From Peptococcaceae bacterium UBA5752 (GTDB lineage: Bacteria; Bacillota; Dehalobacteriia; UBA4068): a DNA stretch of 64,000 nucleotides. This document shows positions 16,601 to 25,924 of the stretch, in pieces (position 1 is the first letter of the stretch; every line of letters begins with the position of its first letter). The stretch is taken from assembly GCA_002419055.1 (NCBI GenBank), contig DIFI01000017.1:1-64000 (forward strand). The letters run 5' to 3'. The notes under the pieces are model-generated. The model ran no database searches and had not been told where the DNA came from. It saw only the letters and a list, made by a program, of their open reading frames with translations. The position numbers and the translations under genes were made by a program.

Positions 16601-17623
16601 TCATAATTTAAATAATAATTGCGGAATCTTCTGCAAGGGGGCAACATTTTCTACTGCCCCAATTTCATTGGCAACTCGCGGCATACCGTAGACAACCGAT
16701 GAGCTTTCATTTTGGCCTATAGTTCTGGCACCCATTCGCCGCATATTGAGTAGACCTTTGGCACCGTCGCTGCCCATACCCGTCAGTATGACGCCTATGG
16801 CATTTTTGCCCGCAGCGGTTGCCACCGAATCAAACAGTACGTCAACAGACGGACAATGGCCGCTAACCTTCTCTCCCTTATATACGTTTACCTTGTATTT
16901 GTAACCGATTCTTTTGATACTCATATGCTGGTCGCCGGGCGCTATAAGCACCTTGCCCGACTCTACCCAATCGCCATTTTCAGCCTCTTTTACGTTTAGC
17001 CTTGTTTGATCGTTTAACCTCTCGGCAAACATTCTGGAAAAAGTAGGTGGAATATGCTGCACAATTACGATACCGGGCATTTGCGCAGGCAAACATGTCA
17101 AAATATTATATAATGCCTCAGTCCCCCCTGTCGATGCTCCCATAGCAATGATTGTTTTTGCATCCGGCTTGTTACAGGCTGCTATATTTGCCGCCGGAGG
17201 ATTTTTCGGAGCAGTAACCTTGGCATTGGCTGCAACTTTTATCTTTGAAATTAGTTCGTCAATAAATTTTTCAATATTGGCAGCATCTTTTTTCGCAGGC
17301 TTGGTTACAAAATCGATAGCGCCGGCATTCATAGCGTCAAATACCGCATAGCTTACGCTGCTTACCACAACAACCGGTAAAGGATACTGGGGGAGCAATT
17401 GGCGGATGAATTGGATACCGTTCATTTTCGGCATTTCCACATCACAGGTCATAACATCCGGTTCATACCTTAATATCTTATCTCTGGCATCAAAAGGATC
17501 TGTAGCGCTGGCAACTACCTCTAAAAGAGGATCTGCCGAAATCGATCTGGATAAGACCTCTCTGAAAAGAATTGAATCATCTACTATTAATACTTTTATT
17601 CTTTTAGTTCCCTTTGCTTCCAT
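16601..17623 (-). CDS. cheB: Chemotaxis protein-glutamate methylesterase/deamidase CheB
   Basis: Removes methyl groups from MCPs and deamidates their glutamines for adaptation. 340 residues: receiver domain (D15-D16, phosphoacceptor D61, VTKP lysine) joined by an Ala/Lys-rich linker (about 130-155) to the esterase domain with catalytic S164 (GASTGG), H190 (QHIPP) and D286 (GMGSDG). Last gene of the operon; cheR is immediately upstream with an 18-base gap. Confidence 0.96.
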   Translation of the reverse strand: MEAKGTKRIKVLIVDDSILFREVLSRSISADPLLEVVASATDPFDARDKILRYEPDVMTCDVEMPKMNGIQFIRQLLPQYPLPVVVVSSVSYAVFDAMNAGAIDFVTKPAKKDAANIEKFIDELISKIKVAANAKVTAPKNPPAANIAACNKPDAKTIIAMGASTGGTEALYNILTCLPAQMPGIVIVQHIPPTFSRMFAERLNDQTRLNVKEAENGDWVESGKVLIAPGDQHMSIKRIGYKYKVNVYKGEKVSGHCPSVDVLFDSVATAAGKNAIGVILTGMGSDGAKGLLNMRRMGARTIGQNESSSVVYGMPRVANEIGAVENVAPLQKIPQLLFKL

Positions 17624-17641
17624 AGCTTTACCTCTTTTGGT

Positions 17642-18457
17642 TTATTCCTTGCGGTAGATGGCCGGCTGTATGTATTTAAAATTGGATGTATCTCTATTTA
17701 TCGATTCCGAATGTCCTATAAACAAATATCCTCCGATTTCCATACAGTCATATAGCTTTTGGGTTAATTTTTCTTTTGTATCATTATCAAAATAAATCAT
17801 CACATTGCGGCAGAATATTACATGAAACTTCTTTTTAAATGGGAAAACAGTATCCATGAGGTTGAACTTGCGATATATGACTTCGTTTTTGATCTTATCG
17901 GTTATTTTATAACTATCGGCATTGACCTTCTTTAAATAATTCATCTTCCAGGTAGCCGGCAGGGGTGAGATGCGCTCCGCGCTGTATACTCCCTCTTTGG
18001 CGATATTTAAGACTCTGCTGGAAATATCTGTGGCCAGTATTTTACTGTCCCAAAACAGTTTTTCTTTGCCCAAAAACTCATCTACTATCATAGCCAAAGT
18101 ATATGGCTCTTCCCCGCTCGAAGATGCTGCACACCACATACGCAGGTCGTGGTTTTTCACTGTTTTTGTCAGATACGGCAACACGTTATCCCGAAAGTAA
18201 TAAAAGTGGTCCGCTTCGCGCATGAAAAATGTGTGATTGGTGGTAATCTGGTCGACCAAGGCAATTACCGCATTACCGGTCTTATCGGAGACTATATAGT
18301 TAAAGTAGTCGGTGAAATTATTAAAGCCGTCTTGCATAAGCACCTTTTGCAGTCTCCCTGTCAAGAGTGTCTGTTTTTCATCTTTGAGATAGATGCCATA
18401 ATTGGCTCTTATATACGCCGACATTTGTTCAAATTCTTTTTTAGTGATGATTACCAT
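17642..18457 (-). CDS. cheR: Chemotaxis MCP methyltransferase CheR
   Basis: Methylates MCP glutamates with S-adenosylmethionine. 271 residues with an N-terminal helical subdomain (to about 75) and the SAM-binding fold containing CAASSSGEEPYTLAM and FCRNVMIYFD. No TPR extension. It forms the adaptation pair with cheB. The ATG follows a weak purine-rich ribosome site (AAGAAAGATGAG). Confidence 0.95.
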   Translation of the reverse strand: MVIITKKEFEQMSAYIRANYGIYLKDEKQTLLTGRLQKVLMQDGFNNFTDYFNYIVSDKTGNAVIALVDQITTNHTFFMREADHFYYFRDNVLPYLTKTVKNHDLRMWCAASSSGEEPYTLAMIVDEFLGKEKLFWDSKILATDISSRVLNIAKEGVYSAERISPLPATWKMNYLKKVNADSYKITDKIKNEVIYRKFNLMDTVFPFKKKFHVIFCRNVMIYFDNDTKEKLTQKLYDCMEIGGYLFIGHSESINRDTSNFKYIQPAIYRKE

Positions 18458-18478
18458 ATCTCATCTTTCTTTTCGATA

Positions 18479-18505
18479 GGAGAGGGTCTTGCCGACCCCC
18501 TCCCA
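18479..18505 (-). promoter_or_regulatory. GC-rich intercistronic hairpin between the MCP and cheR
   Basis: GGAG(A)GGGTC and GACCC(C)CTCC pair around a five-base loop in an otherwise AT-rich spacer. On the minus strand no U run follows, so a processing or attenuation role is more likely than full termination. The six T on the plus strand are irrelevant to these genes. Confidence 0.5.
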
Positions 18506-18553
18506 CGTTTTTTCATCTTTTAACTGGAATCGCATTATGTAATTCCCAGCAAA

Positions 18554-20254
18554 TTAATACTTACCAAATTCCGTATCACTCAATTCAATTTTTTTATTGG
18601 CTTTTATTGAATTATCATTATACTTAGATTTGCGGCGTTGGTTCGCGTCATCAACGGCACGTAATACATTGGAATCCATATCGTCATATGATCTCTTTGC
18701 GCCGGACCTTTTCAATTTGAACTTCGCTACAAGCTGTTTCATGAGCTCAGCCTGACCAGAAAGTTCTTCGCTGGCAGAGGCGCTTTCTTCGGATGTAGCA
18801 GAATTGGTTTGTACAACAGTAGATACCTGCATCAGCCCCTGATTGACCTGTTCGATACCGGTGGACTGTTCGTTGGACGCGATAGCGATATTACCGATGA
18901 GGGAGGAAACTTTGGTGATATCAGCTACTATTTTATTCAAGGCATCTGCAGTTTGGTTAGCAATCTTCATGCCACCATCAACCTTTTTGACAGAGCCTTC
19001 AATCATTTCGGTAGTTTCTTTGGCAGCATTGGCGGACCTACCGGCCAATGTCCGGACTTCTTCGGCAACTACCGCAAAACCTTTGCCGTGTTGACCTGCT
19101 CTGGCGGCTTCAACAGCGGCGTTCAACGCCAGTATATTGGTTTGAGATGCTATCTCATCAATAACTTTGATGATCTTAGAAATATTCGAGGACGATTCGT
19201 TGATGCCATCCATGGCTTTAAGCATTTCTTTCATCTGTACGTTGCCTTGTTCGGCATTGACCTTGGCTTCTTCAGAAAGTTTATTGGCTTCATTAGCATT
19301 TTCGGAATTCAATTTGGTCTGAGAAGCGATCTCTTCAATAGAAGCAGTCAATTCTTCGATAGAGCTGGCCTGTTCTGTAGCTCCTTGGGAAAGAGCCATG
19401 CTGGATTCCGATACCTGTTTGGAGCCGGATGCAACCTGTTCGGAAGAAGCATTAATGTTTGTCATAGTCTCATTGAGATTATCGGACATGCGCCGGAAGG
19501 ATCTGGCCAACATGCCAATCTCGTCCTTAGTATCGATATCCAATTCGATATTCAGATCACCATCGGCAATAAGTTCGGCCGCACGGGAGAGTTTATTGAT
19601 CGGGTTACTGATGATGCGGGAGATAAATACTCCGAGCACTATTGAGATGAATACACCACCGACAGCAAGTATGATCATGGTTACAGTTGCGGTATTTGCA
19701 GTTGAAGAATTTTCGGCGGATTTTGCGGCACCGGCATCTACCATCTTTTGCATCAGATTATCAATTGCTGTTTGTTCTGCATTACAGTTATCGACCATTT
19801 CGCCCCGTAATAATGCCATCGCACTAACATCATCGTTGACCAGACAAATATTATAGAGATCGTTCAGATTCGCCACATAGGCTTTTCTTGATTTCACATA
19901 TTCATCATAAAGAACCTGCGCTTCGTCACTGATTATACACTTTTGCAGTTCTACCTGACTTGCGTCGATTGCTGCCGAACAATCTTTAATATTACTGTAA
20001 TACTTTTCCACCTCAGCCGCATTATTGGCCATAATCATATCGCGGGAATAATTACGAACCTTTTGGAAGGTAACGGATATTTCGTCCCCATATTTCATCG
20101 GCTTCGTCATATTATTGTAGAGTATCTGATCGTTTGCCGCCATATCTTTAAGATTTACTATACCAACTACACCGACGATGCCTGCGATAATAGCAACTAA
20201 TATGAACCCGATTAATAATTTCCTTGCTATTTTCATATTATAATAGAAATTCAT
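18554..20254 (-). CDS. Methyl-accepting chemotaxis protein
   Basis: A transmembrane receptor of 566 residues: first membrane helix at about 10-30, a periplasmic-type four-helix-bundle sensor (4HB_MCP) to about 190, second membrane helix at about 192-215, HAMP to about 270, then a long signalling coiled coil with the conserved hairpin tip (EIASQTNILALNAAVEAARA) and a KGFAVVAEEVRTLA segment. It ends without a CheR-tethering pentapeptide. Its place between cheW and cheR suggests a general receptor for this cluster. The ligand is unknown. Confidence 0.95.
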   Translation of the reverse strand: MNFYYNMKIARKLLIGFILVAIIAGIVGVVGIVNLKDMAANDQILYNNMTKPMKYGDEISVTFQKVRNYSRDMIMANNAAEVEKYYSNIKDCSAAIDASQVELQKCIISDEAQVLYDEYVKSRKAYVANLNDLYNICLVNDDVSAMALLRGEMVDNCNAEQTAIDNLMQKMVDAGAAKSAENSSTANTATVTMIILAVGGVFISIVLGVFISRIISNPINKLSRAAELIADGDLNIELDIDTKDEIGMLARSFRRMSDNLNETMTNINASSEQVASGSKQVSESSMALSQGATEQASSIEELTASIEEIASQTKLNSENANEANKLSEEAKVNAEQGNVQMKEMLKAMDGINESSSNISKIIKVIDEIASQTNILALNAAVEAARAGQHGKGFAVVAEEVRTLAGRSANAAKETTEMIEGSVKKVDGGMKIANQTADALNKIVADITKVSSLIGNIAIASNEQSTGIEQVNQGLMQVSTVVQTNSATSEESASASEELSGQAELMKQLVAKFKLKRSGAKRSYDDMDSNVLRAVDDANQRRKSKYNDNSIKANKKIELSDTEFGKY

Positions 20255-20268
20255 GCTTATCCCTCCGT

Positions 20269-20760
20269 TTATTCAATATTTGATATTTCATCTAATTCTT
20301 GATCATTAAGTATCTTTTCACAATCCAACAAGAGTTTTACTTCATTACCGACTTTGCCGATCCCCTTGATATACTTATTTTTGATCTGCTGGATACTGGG
20401 GGTAGGAACGATATTCTCTTCGGCAATAGATAATACTTCCGACACACTGTCTACGATCAGCCCTATGGCTACTTCTTTGACATCAATAACAATCACGCAT
20501 GTCCGATCGTTATATTCCAGATAAGGTTTTTTAAAACGGATTCTGGCATCCATAACAGGAATAATCTTACCTCTGAGATTGATGATCCCCCTTATGTACT
20601 CAGGCAGTTCGGGAACCTCGGTTATCGGCTGTATGCCAATAATTTCCGTAACATACTGTATCTCAATCCCATAGGATTCATTACCCAAAGGAAAAGTAAG
20701 AAACCTGCCTTTTTGAGTATCTTCTTGTTGTTCCTGTAACTCTTCTTCCATCTGTCTCAT
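20269..20760 (-). CDS. cheW: Chemotaxis coupling protein CheW
   Basis: A single CheW domain (163 residues) with a short acidic Glu/Gln-rich N-terminal extension; the core begins FLTFPLGNESYGIEI and contains IRGIINLRGKIIPV. It links MCP tips to CheA. AAAGGAG lies upstream of the ATG; the gene is 38 bases after cheA. Confidence 0.95.
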   Translation of the reverse strand: MRQMEEELQEQQEDTQKGRFLTFPLGNESYGIEIQYVTEIIGIQPITEVPELPEYIRGIINLRGKIIPVMDARIRFKKPYLEYNDRTCVIVIDVKEVAIGLIVDSVSEVLSIAEENIVPTPSIQQIKNKYIKGIGKVGNEVKLLLDCEKILNDQELDEISNIE

Positions 20761-20798
20761 ATAATTAGCTCCTTTCTTTTCTTTTTATTTTATATATT

Positions 20799-22895
20799 TT
20801 ATTTTTTATAGCCTGTAAACCAACCCACATCCAAGATTAAGCTTATTCCTCCGTTCCCAAGCAATGTACATCCGGCAAGTCCATTAATCTTGTAATTGTT
20901 TTTGATATATTTAGGTAGTGTTTTTACGACTACCTGTTGTTGTCCAATCAACTCATCGGCAAAGATACAAACTGTCTTTTCGTATTGCTCTATCATAATA
21001 AATATACCTTGTGTAAAATCTGTTACCTCGGTTTTAACATTTAAGCACTGATGCAGGCGCACAATCGCATAACACTGTCCCCGCACCATGATCATCTCAT
21101 TGCCATCCGGATCGGTTAAGAGATCTTGCTGCTTGGGAAAGAAGGATTCTTTGATGCTGATTGTGGGTATCGTATACAATGAATCACCCACCTGGATATT
21201 CATGCCGTCAATGATGGCTAAAGTCAACGGAATCTTGATGGTAATGGCTGTTCCTACACCCTGAGTACTATCAATGGATACGGAGCCACCAACTTCTTCG
21301 ATATTGCTCGTTACCACATCCATGCCGACGCCGCGACCGGAAAATTCGGTAATATTATCATTGGTAGAAAATCCGGGAATAAATATCAGGTTATATACTT
21401 CACTGTCGCTCATTTCCGAGCTGTCTTTATTAAGTAATCCGTTTTCCTTAGCTTTGGCCAGTATCTTATTTTTGTCCAAGCCCATACCGTCATCCCTAAC
21501 AATTACCAAAACATCATTTCCGGCATTTCTTGCTTCCAGTGTCACCTTGCCGGTTTTCGGCTTATTGTTTCTTACCCGATCTTCTTCGCTCTCTATACCA
21601 TGATCGATGCAATTTCGCACTAAGTGCATCAAGGGATCGGAAAGATGGGTGATGATGTTTTTATCAGCCTCTGTATCTTCACCGATGATCTCCAGTTTTA
21701 CATCTTTACCGAGTTTTTTGCACATATCGCGCATGACCCGATGCATCTTCTGAAAAACATCCGCCAAAGGAACCATCCGTATCGACATCACTGTGTCCTG
21801 CAGTTCGGATGTAATCTTATGCAACTGGCGAGAGGCCTTCTTAAAGTTTTCGATCTCAAGCCCTTTTAAATCGGGATTTTCAACAACCATGGCCTCGGAA
21901 ATAACCATTTCTCCTACCAGATCCATCAGTTTATCCAGCTTGGCCACATTTACATTAATCATAGTGGCAATTGGAGCCGTATGGGTATCAGTTGTCGCGT
22001 TTGCTACCGGCTGTTTTTCTTCTGTTTTGTTTTCTATAGGCATTTCCGGTGTAACGACTTCCGCAGGCTGGTGCAGATCAAAAGCGGCAATTTCTTTAAG
22101 CAAATGTTTACGTAAAAATAACAGTTTAGAGAAAAATTCATCAATATCGGTGATGTTTTGAGCGGTTTTAAAAGTGACCTCAAATCCCCTTTCACGGATT
22201 ATAGAAGCACTGTTATCATTCTCCATAATATCGCCCGGTTTATATTCAATAACCTCTGCAAACTGATAAATCTTGTTGATGATATCAAAAGACCGCAGAC
22301 TTTCCATTTGGCAGTCTTCTTCAAAATAAACATGCGCTTTATATGTATTTTTGTTATCTTCCGTTATCTTTTCCCGATTGGCTTTACGCTTTTTGGGCTT
22401 TTTATCAATAATCAGCTTTTGATCATTTGCATTATTTACGTCATTTGCTTCTTTTTCGGGCATAATTTGCGGTTGATCTTGATACTTATCTTTCTTTTGT
22501 TTTAAAGATGCAGCAATCTTTGTAACTATGGCAGCTCCGTCACCATCGGCGGTAATGCCTGTTTTGATTTTTTCCATCTCACATCTGATAAAATCCAAGC
22601 TTTCCAACACTAGATCAGGTACATCGTTATAATCAATTTTCTCTGCGCTATGCTCCCTGATAAAGTAAAACAAGTCTTCTACCTTGTGTGCCACAGATGA
22701 TATATTATCAAACATCATCATGGCAGCCGAGCCTTTGATGGTATGCATAATACGAAAGATCTCATTTATTGCGTCCGAGGCAAAGCTGCTCTCTTTTTCG
22801 TTATCGAGTATGATCTGTTCTAGCTGCTCGATATTTTGTGAAGTTTCAAAAATAAATAAATCAAATAAAGATTCACCAATATTATCTGATGCCAA
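20799..22895 (-). CDS. cheA: Chemotaxis histidine kinase CheA
   Basis: The signalling kinase for CheY and CheB. 698 residues from the chosen start: a P1 phosphotransfer domain with the histidine in IMHTIKGSAAM, a Lys/Asp-rich linker, a P2-like docking region, P3 dimerisation helices (VNVAKLDKLMDLVGEMVI), the P4 ATPase domain (HLVRNCIDHGIE, DDGMGLDKNKI, FSGRGVGMDVV) and a C-terminal CheW-like P5. The TTG at 22895 is preferred because AAGGGAGTG precedes it by six bases. The longer reading would place the ribosome site inside the gene. It lies 54 bases after cheY. Confidence 0.95.
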   Translation of the reverse strand: MASDNIGESLFDLFIFETSQNIEQLEQIILDNEKESSFASDAINEIFRIMHTIKGSAAMMMFDNISSVAHKVEDLFYFIREHSAEKIDYNDVPDLVLESLDFIRCEMEKIKTGITADGDGAAIVTKIAASLKQKKDKYQDQPQIMPEKEANDVNNANDQKLIIDKKPKKRKANREKITEDNKNTYKAHVYFEEDCQMESLRSFDIINKIYQFAEVIEYKPGDIMENDNSASIIRERGFEVTFKTAQNITDIDEFFSKLLFLRKHLLKEIAAFDLHQPAEVVTPEMPIENKTEEKQPVANATTDTHTAPIATMINVNVAKLDKLMDLVGEMVISEAMVVENPDLKGLEIENFKKASRQLHKITSELQDTVMSIRMVPLADVFQKMHRVMRDMCKKLGKDVKLEIIGEDTEADKNIITHLSDPLMHLVRNCIDHGIESEEDRVRNNKPKTGKVTLEARNAGNDVLVIVRDDGMGLDKNKILAKAKENGLLNKDSSEMSDSEVYNLIFIPGFSTNDNITEFSGRGVGMDVVTSNIEEVGGSVSIDSTQGVGTAITIKIPLTLAIIDGMNIQVGDSLYTIPTISIKESFFPKQQDLLTDPDGNEMIMVRGQCYAIVRLHQCLNVKTEVTDFTQGIFIMIEQYEKTVCIFADELIGQQQVVVKTLPKYIKNNYKINGLAGCTLLGNGGISLILDVGWFTGYKK

Positions 22896-22949
22896 AGCAA
22901 TCACTCCCTTAGCTAATTCGCATTTATAGCCTGCATGCAACATCAATTA

Positions 22950-23312
22950 CTATTGCATGGCAATACTATTTAAAGTTTGTACGATATGTTCTTCTTTATA
23001 AGGTTTGACGATAAAAGATTTGGCTCCGCTCATAATAGCTTCCCGCACTAAACTTTCCTGCCCCATGGCAGACACCATTACTACTTTAGCATCGGCATCA
23101 AATTTTTTTATCTGTTTTAAAGCATCAATGCCAGTCATTTCAGGCATGGTAATATCCATAGTTACTACATCAGGTTTGCATTGGATATACTTTTGGTATC
23201 CTATTTCTCCGTTTTCTGCTTCACCGACGATCTCAAAACCATTTTTTTCTAATACCTTGCGGATAGCCATTCTCATAAAAGCCGCATCATCGACAATCAA
23301 TACGCTGGTCAT
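22950..23312 (-). CDS. cheY: Chemotaxis response regulator CheY
   Basis: A stand-alone receiver of 120 residues: acidic pair D8-D9, phosphoacceptor D53 (TMDITMPEMTG), conserved Ser in MVSAMG, and lysine in IVKPY. In Bacillota phospho-CheY binds FliM and FliY and is dephosphorylated by FliY and CheC, both encoded in this window. AGAGGTG upstream of the ATG. Confidence 0.95.
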   Translation of the reverse strand: MTSVLIVDDAAFMRMAIRKVLEKNGFEIVGEAENGEIGYQKYIQCKPDVVTMDITMPEMTGIDALKQIKKFDADAKVVMVSAMGQESLVREAIMSGAKSFIVKPYKEEHIVQTLNSIAMQ

Positions 23313-23344
23313 TTAAACACCTCTTTGTAACAGATTTATATATG

Positions 23345-24409
23345 TTAATAAACTATACTTTTGATAGTTATATCGAAATTTTCTTTGCTCAGATCGTAAT
23401 ATATAGGGTTCGTAGAATCATCTATTATTTTAACTTTGGGCCTTAAACCGTATTTGGGCTGATTTTCAACAACTACCCCTTTTTGGCCATTGCTGAGCAT
23501 AACATAGCTTCCAACAGGATAAGGCGATATCTTTTCTAAAAAAATATCTATAATATCCGGGTCAAAATGCTGACCGCTGCTACCGCTGATATGCTCTATT
23601 GCCTCCGACGGAAGCAGCGCTTTACGGTATGGCCTGTCCGAAACAAGTGCATCAAAAACATCAGCTACCGCCAATATGCGGCCAAACAAAGGAATATCTA
23701 TACCACTGATCCCATCCGGGTAACCATTTCCGTTATATTTTTCATGGTGTGTCAGTGCAACCAGACTAGATTCAGGCGAAAATTCATCCATCTCAATGAG
23801 ATATTCATAACCTTTCCGGCTATGGTCCTTTATCAATGAAAACTCTCCCGGTGTAAGGCTGTTTTGCTTTAGTAAAATCTCTTTGGGAACAAAAATTTTA
23901 CCTATATCATGCATCAAAGCTCCCACTGCCAGTTCGTAGAGCATAGCTTTGCTAAGCTTTATGGAAACACCAATGATTGTTGCAATAATAGTAACATTAA
24001 CCGAGTGGTAGTAAGTATAATCGTCGAATAATTTAAGGTCTGTCATAGTATAAGTCGCATTTTTATTTAAAGTGATTTCATTTATAATATTATCTAAAGT
24101 CTGCTTAACATTTGTAATCAATTTCTTTGAGAAAAACTGTGAATTTGCCATAGAAAATAATTCTTTAACTGATGATACTGCTTGATTACGAAGTTCATCG
24201 TTAATATCTTCAGTGTTCACAAAAAACTCGATATCATCATTATCCTGATCGGCAATATATACAGCCTGATACCTATAATCCTTGATTCTGTTTATCTCGT
24301 AATTACCCATACGATTACCCTTTGCAAGCAATAGTGAGCTATGCCTGTCGTAAAGGTTCTTCCCCAGAATCATGCCGGGCTTTAAATGTTTGATCGGAAT
24401 TTTTCTCAT
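23345..24409 (-). CDS. HD-GYP cyclic di-GMP phosphodiesterase
   Basis: Likely hydrolyses c-di-GMP. An N-terminal DUF3391-like region (starting RKIPIKHLKPGM) is followed by the HD-GYP domain. Metal and catalytic residues are visible (numbered from three codons upstream of the chosen start): H138 (YYHSVN), H170-D171 (MHDIGK), H199 (KDHS), H224-H225 (THHEKYNGNGYPDG) and the GYP-type motif. The C-terminal KEN-rich tail is short. Lying directly ahead of cheY-cheA, it puts c-di-GMP breakdown in the chemotaxis operon. The ATG at 24409 has AGAGTG six bases upstream; a GTG at 24418 is the alternative. Confidence 0.92.
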   Translation of the reverse strand: MRKIPIKHLKPGMILGKNLYDRHSSLLLAKGNRMGNYEINRIKDYRYQAVYIADQDNDDIEFFVNTEDINDELRNQAVSSVKELFSMANSQFFSKKLITNVKQTLDNIINEITLNKNATYTMTDLKLFDDYTYYHSVNVTIIATIIGVSIKLSKAMLYELAVGALMHDIGKIFVPKEILLKQNSLTPGEFSLIKDHSRKGYEYLIEMDEFSPESSLVALTHHEKYNGNGYPDGISGIDIPLFGRILAVADVFDALVSDRPYRKALLPSEAIEHISGSSGQHFDPDIIDIFLEKISPYPVGSYVMLSNGQKGVVVENQPKYGLRPKVKIIDDSTNPIYYDLSKENFDITIKSIVY

Positions 24410-24428
24410 GACGATCACTCTATCCTAA

Positions 24429-24441
24429 TTTACACTGTAAA
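24429..24441. promoter_or_regulatory. Perfect 13-bp palindrome before the HD-GYP gene
   Basis: TTTACACTGTAAA lies about 20 bases before the start codon, in the place expected for an operator or a small RNA hairpin. Its function is unknown. Confidence 0.3.
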
Positions 24442-24485
24442 CATTTTCGGTTTATCTAAATAGGCGTAAATTCGATTGATTTTGT

Positions 24486-24524
24486 TTTGTGCAAAGGGGT
24501 TATTAACCCCCTTGGCACAAAACT
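24486..24524 (-). terminator. Long stem after the flagellin gene
   Basis: ttttgtgcaaagggg and cccccttggcacaaaa pair over about 15 bp with one mismatch around a short AU loop. No clean U run follows on the minus strand, but the stem is strong and sits about 50 bases beyond the stop. It probably stabilises or ends the flagellin mRNA. Confidence 0.6.
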
Positions 24525-24573
24525 TGTTGTCAAAAATGCTTATAAATTTCGTAGGATGAATCAAGCTATCTTA

Positions 24574-25704
24574 CTATTGCAACAGCTGTAATACGCCTTG
24601 CGGCTGAGCATTGGCTTGGGCCAGCATGGACTGGGCGGCCTGCAGCAGGATATTGTTCTTGGTGTAATTAACCATTTCTTCCGCCATATCCACGTCGCGG
24701 ATATTGCTTTCCGCGGATTGCAGGTTTTCGGCAGAGGTGCTGAGGTTATTGATCTTGTGTTCGAGTCTGTTCTGATAAGCACCGAGATTGGCGCGTTGGG
24801 TGGAGACTTCATTAATAGCAGAAGTAATCGCAGTAATAGCATCTTCCGCATTTTTCTGACTATCAACAGCAGAAGAGGTCAGGCCTAAATCGGATGATTT
24901 CATGCTGTCGATATCAATGGTTAGTTTTTCACCGTTGGTAGCGCCGGTCTGAATAGATAAACCGCCTGAAAGTTTCATTTCAAGATCTGTACCGTCAATA
25001 GATCCCCGAACATAACCTGGCCCTAAATCAATGTTTAAGCCCCAGTTAGAAACCGAAATAGTACCAGTACCGTCTGTATTTAAAACTGGAGAGGTCATAT
25101 TTACAGTTTCTGTCGCACCGGTTACACCATCAGTACGAATAATAGTTAATGTTCCTGCCGCGGCAGCATCACCGGTGTCTGCAAATGCATAATTCGTACC
25201 AGTGGCACCGCCGGCAGAAGCGCCATTGATACCGGCTACGGTAAAGACACTAGAGACGGCAGTGTCGGTATCTACCTGGCTGCTGACAGAGCCGTCCAAC
25301 AATTTCTTATTATTGAATTTGGTTTGATTGGCGATGTCGTCGATTTCTGTCTTGAGCTGTTGGAATTCCGCATCCAGAGCGTCACGGTCAATTCCTTCAT
25401 TGGTGTCGGAAGCTCCCTGTACGGCCAGTTCATTCATTCTCTGCAAAATAGAGTGGGTTTCGGTCAAAGCGCCTTCAGCGGTTTGCACCAGTGAGATAGC
25501 GTTCTGGCTGTTGTCTGCCGCCATGTCGATACCACGGATCTGAGCACGCATCTTTTCAGAAATCGCGAGACCAGCAGCGTCGTCACCGGCGCGGTTGATA
25601 GCAAGACCGGATGACAGTTTTTCCATCGCTTTGTTGGTAGAGTTGGTGTTTGCCGAATACTGTCTTAAAGTATTAAGAGCGGCAATATTGTTGTTAATTC
25701 TCAT
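24574..25704 (-). CDS. Flagellin
   Basis: The filament subunit. 376 residues: conserved N-terminal D0/D1 (MRINNNIAALNTLRQY, LSSGLAINRAGDDAAG, MRAQIRG), a variable, Ala/Gly/Thr-rich central domain (about 135-285) presumed surface-exposed, and a conserved C-terminal D1/D0 ending QAMLAQAN-type sequence and LLQ. Exported by the flagellar type III system with FliS as chaperone. AAGGAGG lies before the ATG. A sigma-28-like promoter is about 110 bases upstream, and GGA motifs in the leader may bind CsrA encoded next door. The only flagellin gene in the window. Confidence 0.96.
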   Translation of the reverse strand: MRINNNIAALNTLRQYSANTNSTNKAMEKLSSGLAINRAGDDAAGLAISEKMRAQIRGIDMAADNSQNAISLVQTAEGALTETHSILQRMNELAVQGASDTNEGIDRDALDAEFQQLKTEIDDIANQTKFNNKKLLDGSVSSQVDTDTAVSSVFTVAGINGASAGGATGTNYAFADTGDAAAAGTLTIIRTDGVTGATETVNMTSPVLNTDGTGTISVSNWGLNIDLGPGYVRGSIDGTDLEMKLSGGLSIQTGATNGEKLTIDIDSMKSSDLGLTSSAVDSQKNAEDAITAITSAINEVSTQRANLGAYQNRLEHKINNLSTSAENLQSAESNIRDVDMAEEMVNYTKNNILLQAAQSMLAQANAQPQGVLQLLQ

Positions 25705-25710
25705 GTTTGT

Positions 25711-25758
25711 TTCCTCCTTGAATTTTTTTAATTTCGGAATTCCATTCCTTTTTTAACC
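25711..25758 (-). promoter_or_regulatory. Candidate CsrA-binding leader of flagellin mRNA
   Basis: The minus-strand leader holds AAGGAAT, TGGAATTCC (self-complementary GGAATTCC) and the ribosome site AAGGAGGAA, giving several A(N)GGA motifs, one over the ribosome site. In Bacillus subtilis CsrA represses flagellin this way and FliW relieves it. Binding here is inferred. Confidence 0.45.
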
Positions 25759-25817
25759 GAATCGGACCACTTATAAAACCACTCGTACGCTGCAGTTTTA
25801 TAATTTCCGTTACTTAT

Positions 25818-25844
25818 ATATCGTCAAATTAATATAAAATATTA
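25818..25844 (-). promoter_or_regulatory. Sigma-28 (FliA)-type promoter of flagellin
   Basis: Minus strand: TAAT, 15 bases, GACGATAT, close to the consensus TAAA-N15-GCCGATAT. The identical element precedes flgM (30374-30400), which supports both. Confidence 0.7.
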
Positions 25845-25876
25845 GATTATTATACAATTATTAATTTTTAATAAAA

Positions 25877-25910
25877 AACCGATTGCAACCTAATATGGTA
25901 GCAATCGGTT
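25877..25910 (-). terminator. Strong intrinsic terminator after csrA
   Basis: aaccgattgc and gcaatcggtt form a perfect 10-bp stem with further loop pairing, followed by six U on the minus strand. It separates the flgM-csrA operon from the flagellin promoter. Confidence 0.85.
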
Positions 25911-25924
25911 CTAATTTATATTAG

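Noticed and set aside
18809..19645. 278-codon plus-strand frame opposite the MCP
   Set aside because: The antisense of a conserved coiled coil with all MCP motifs; no ribosome site.
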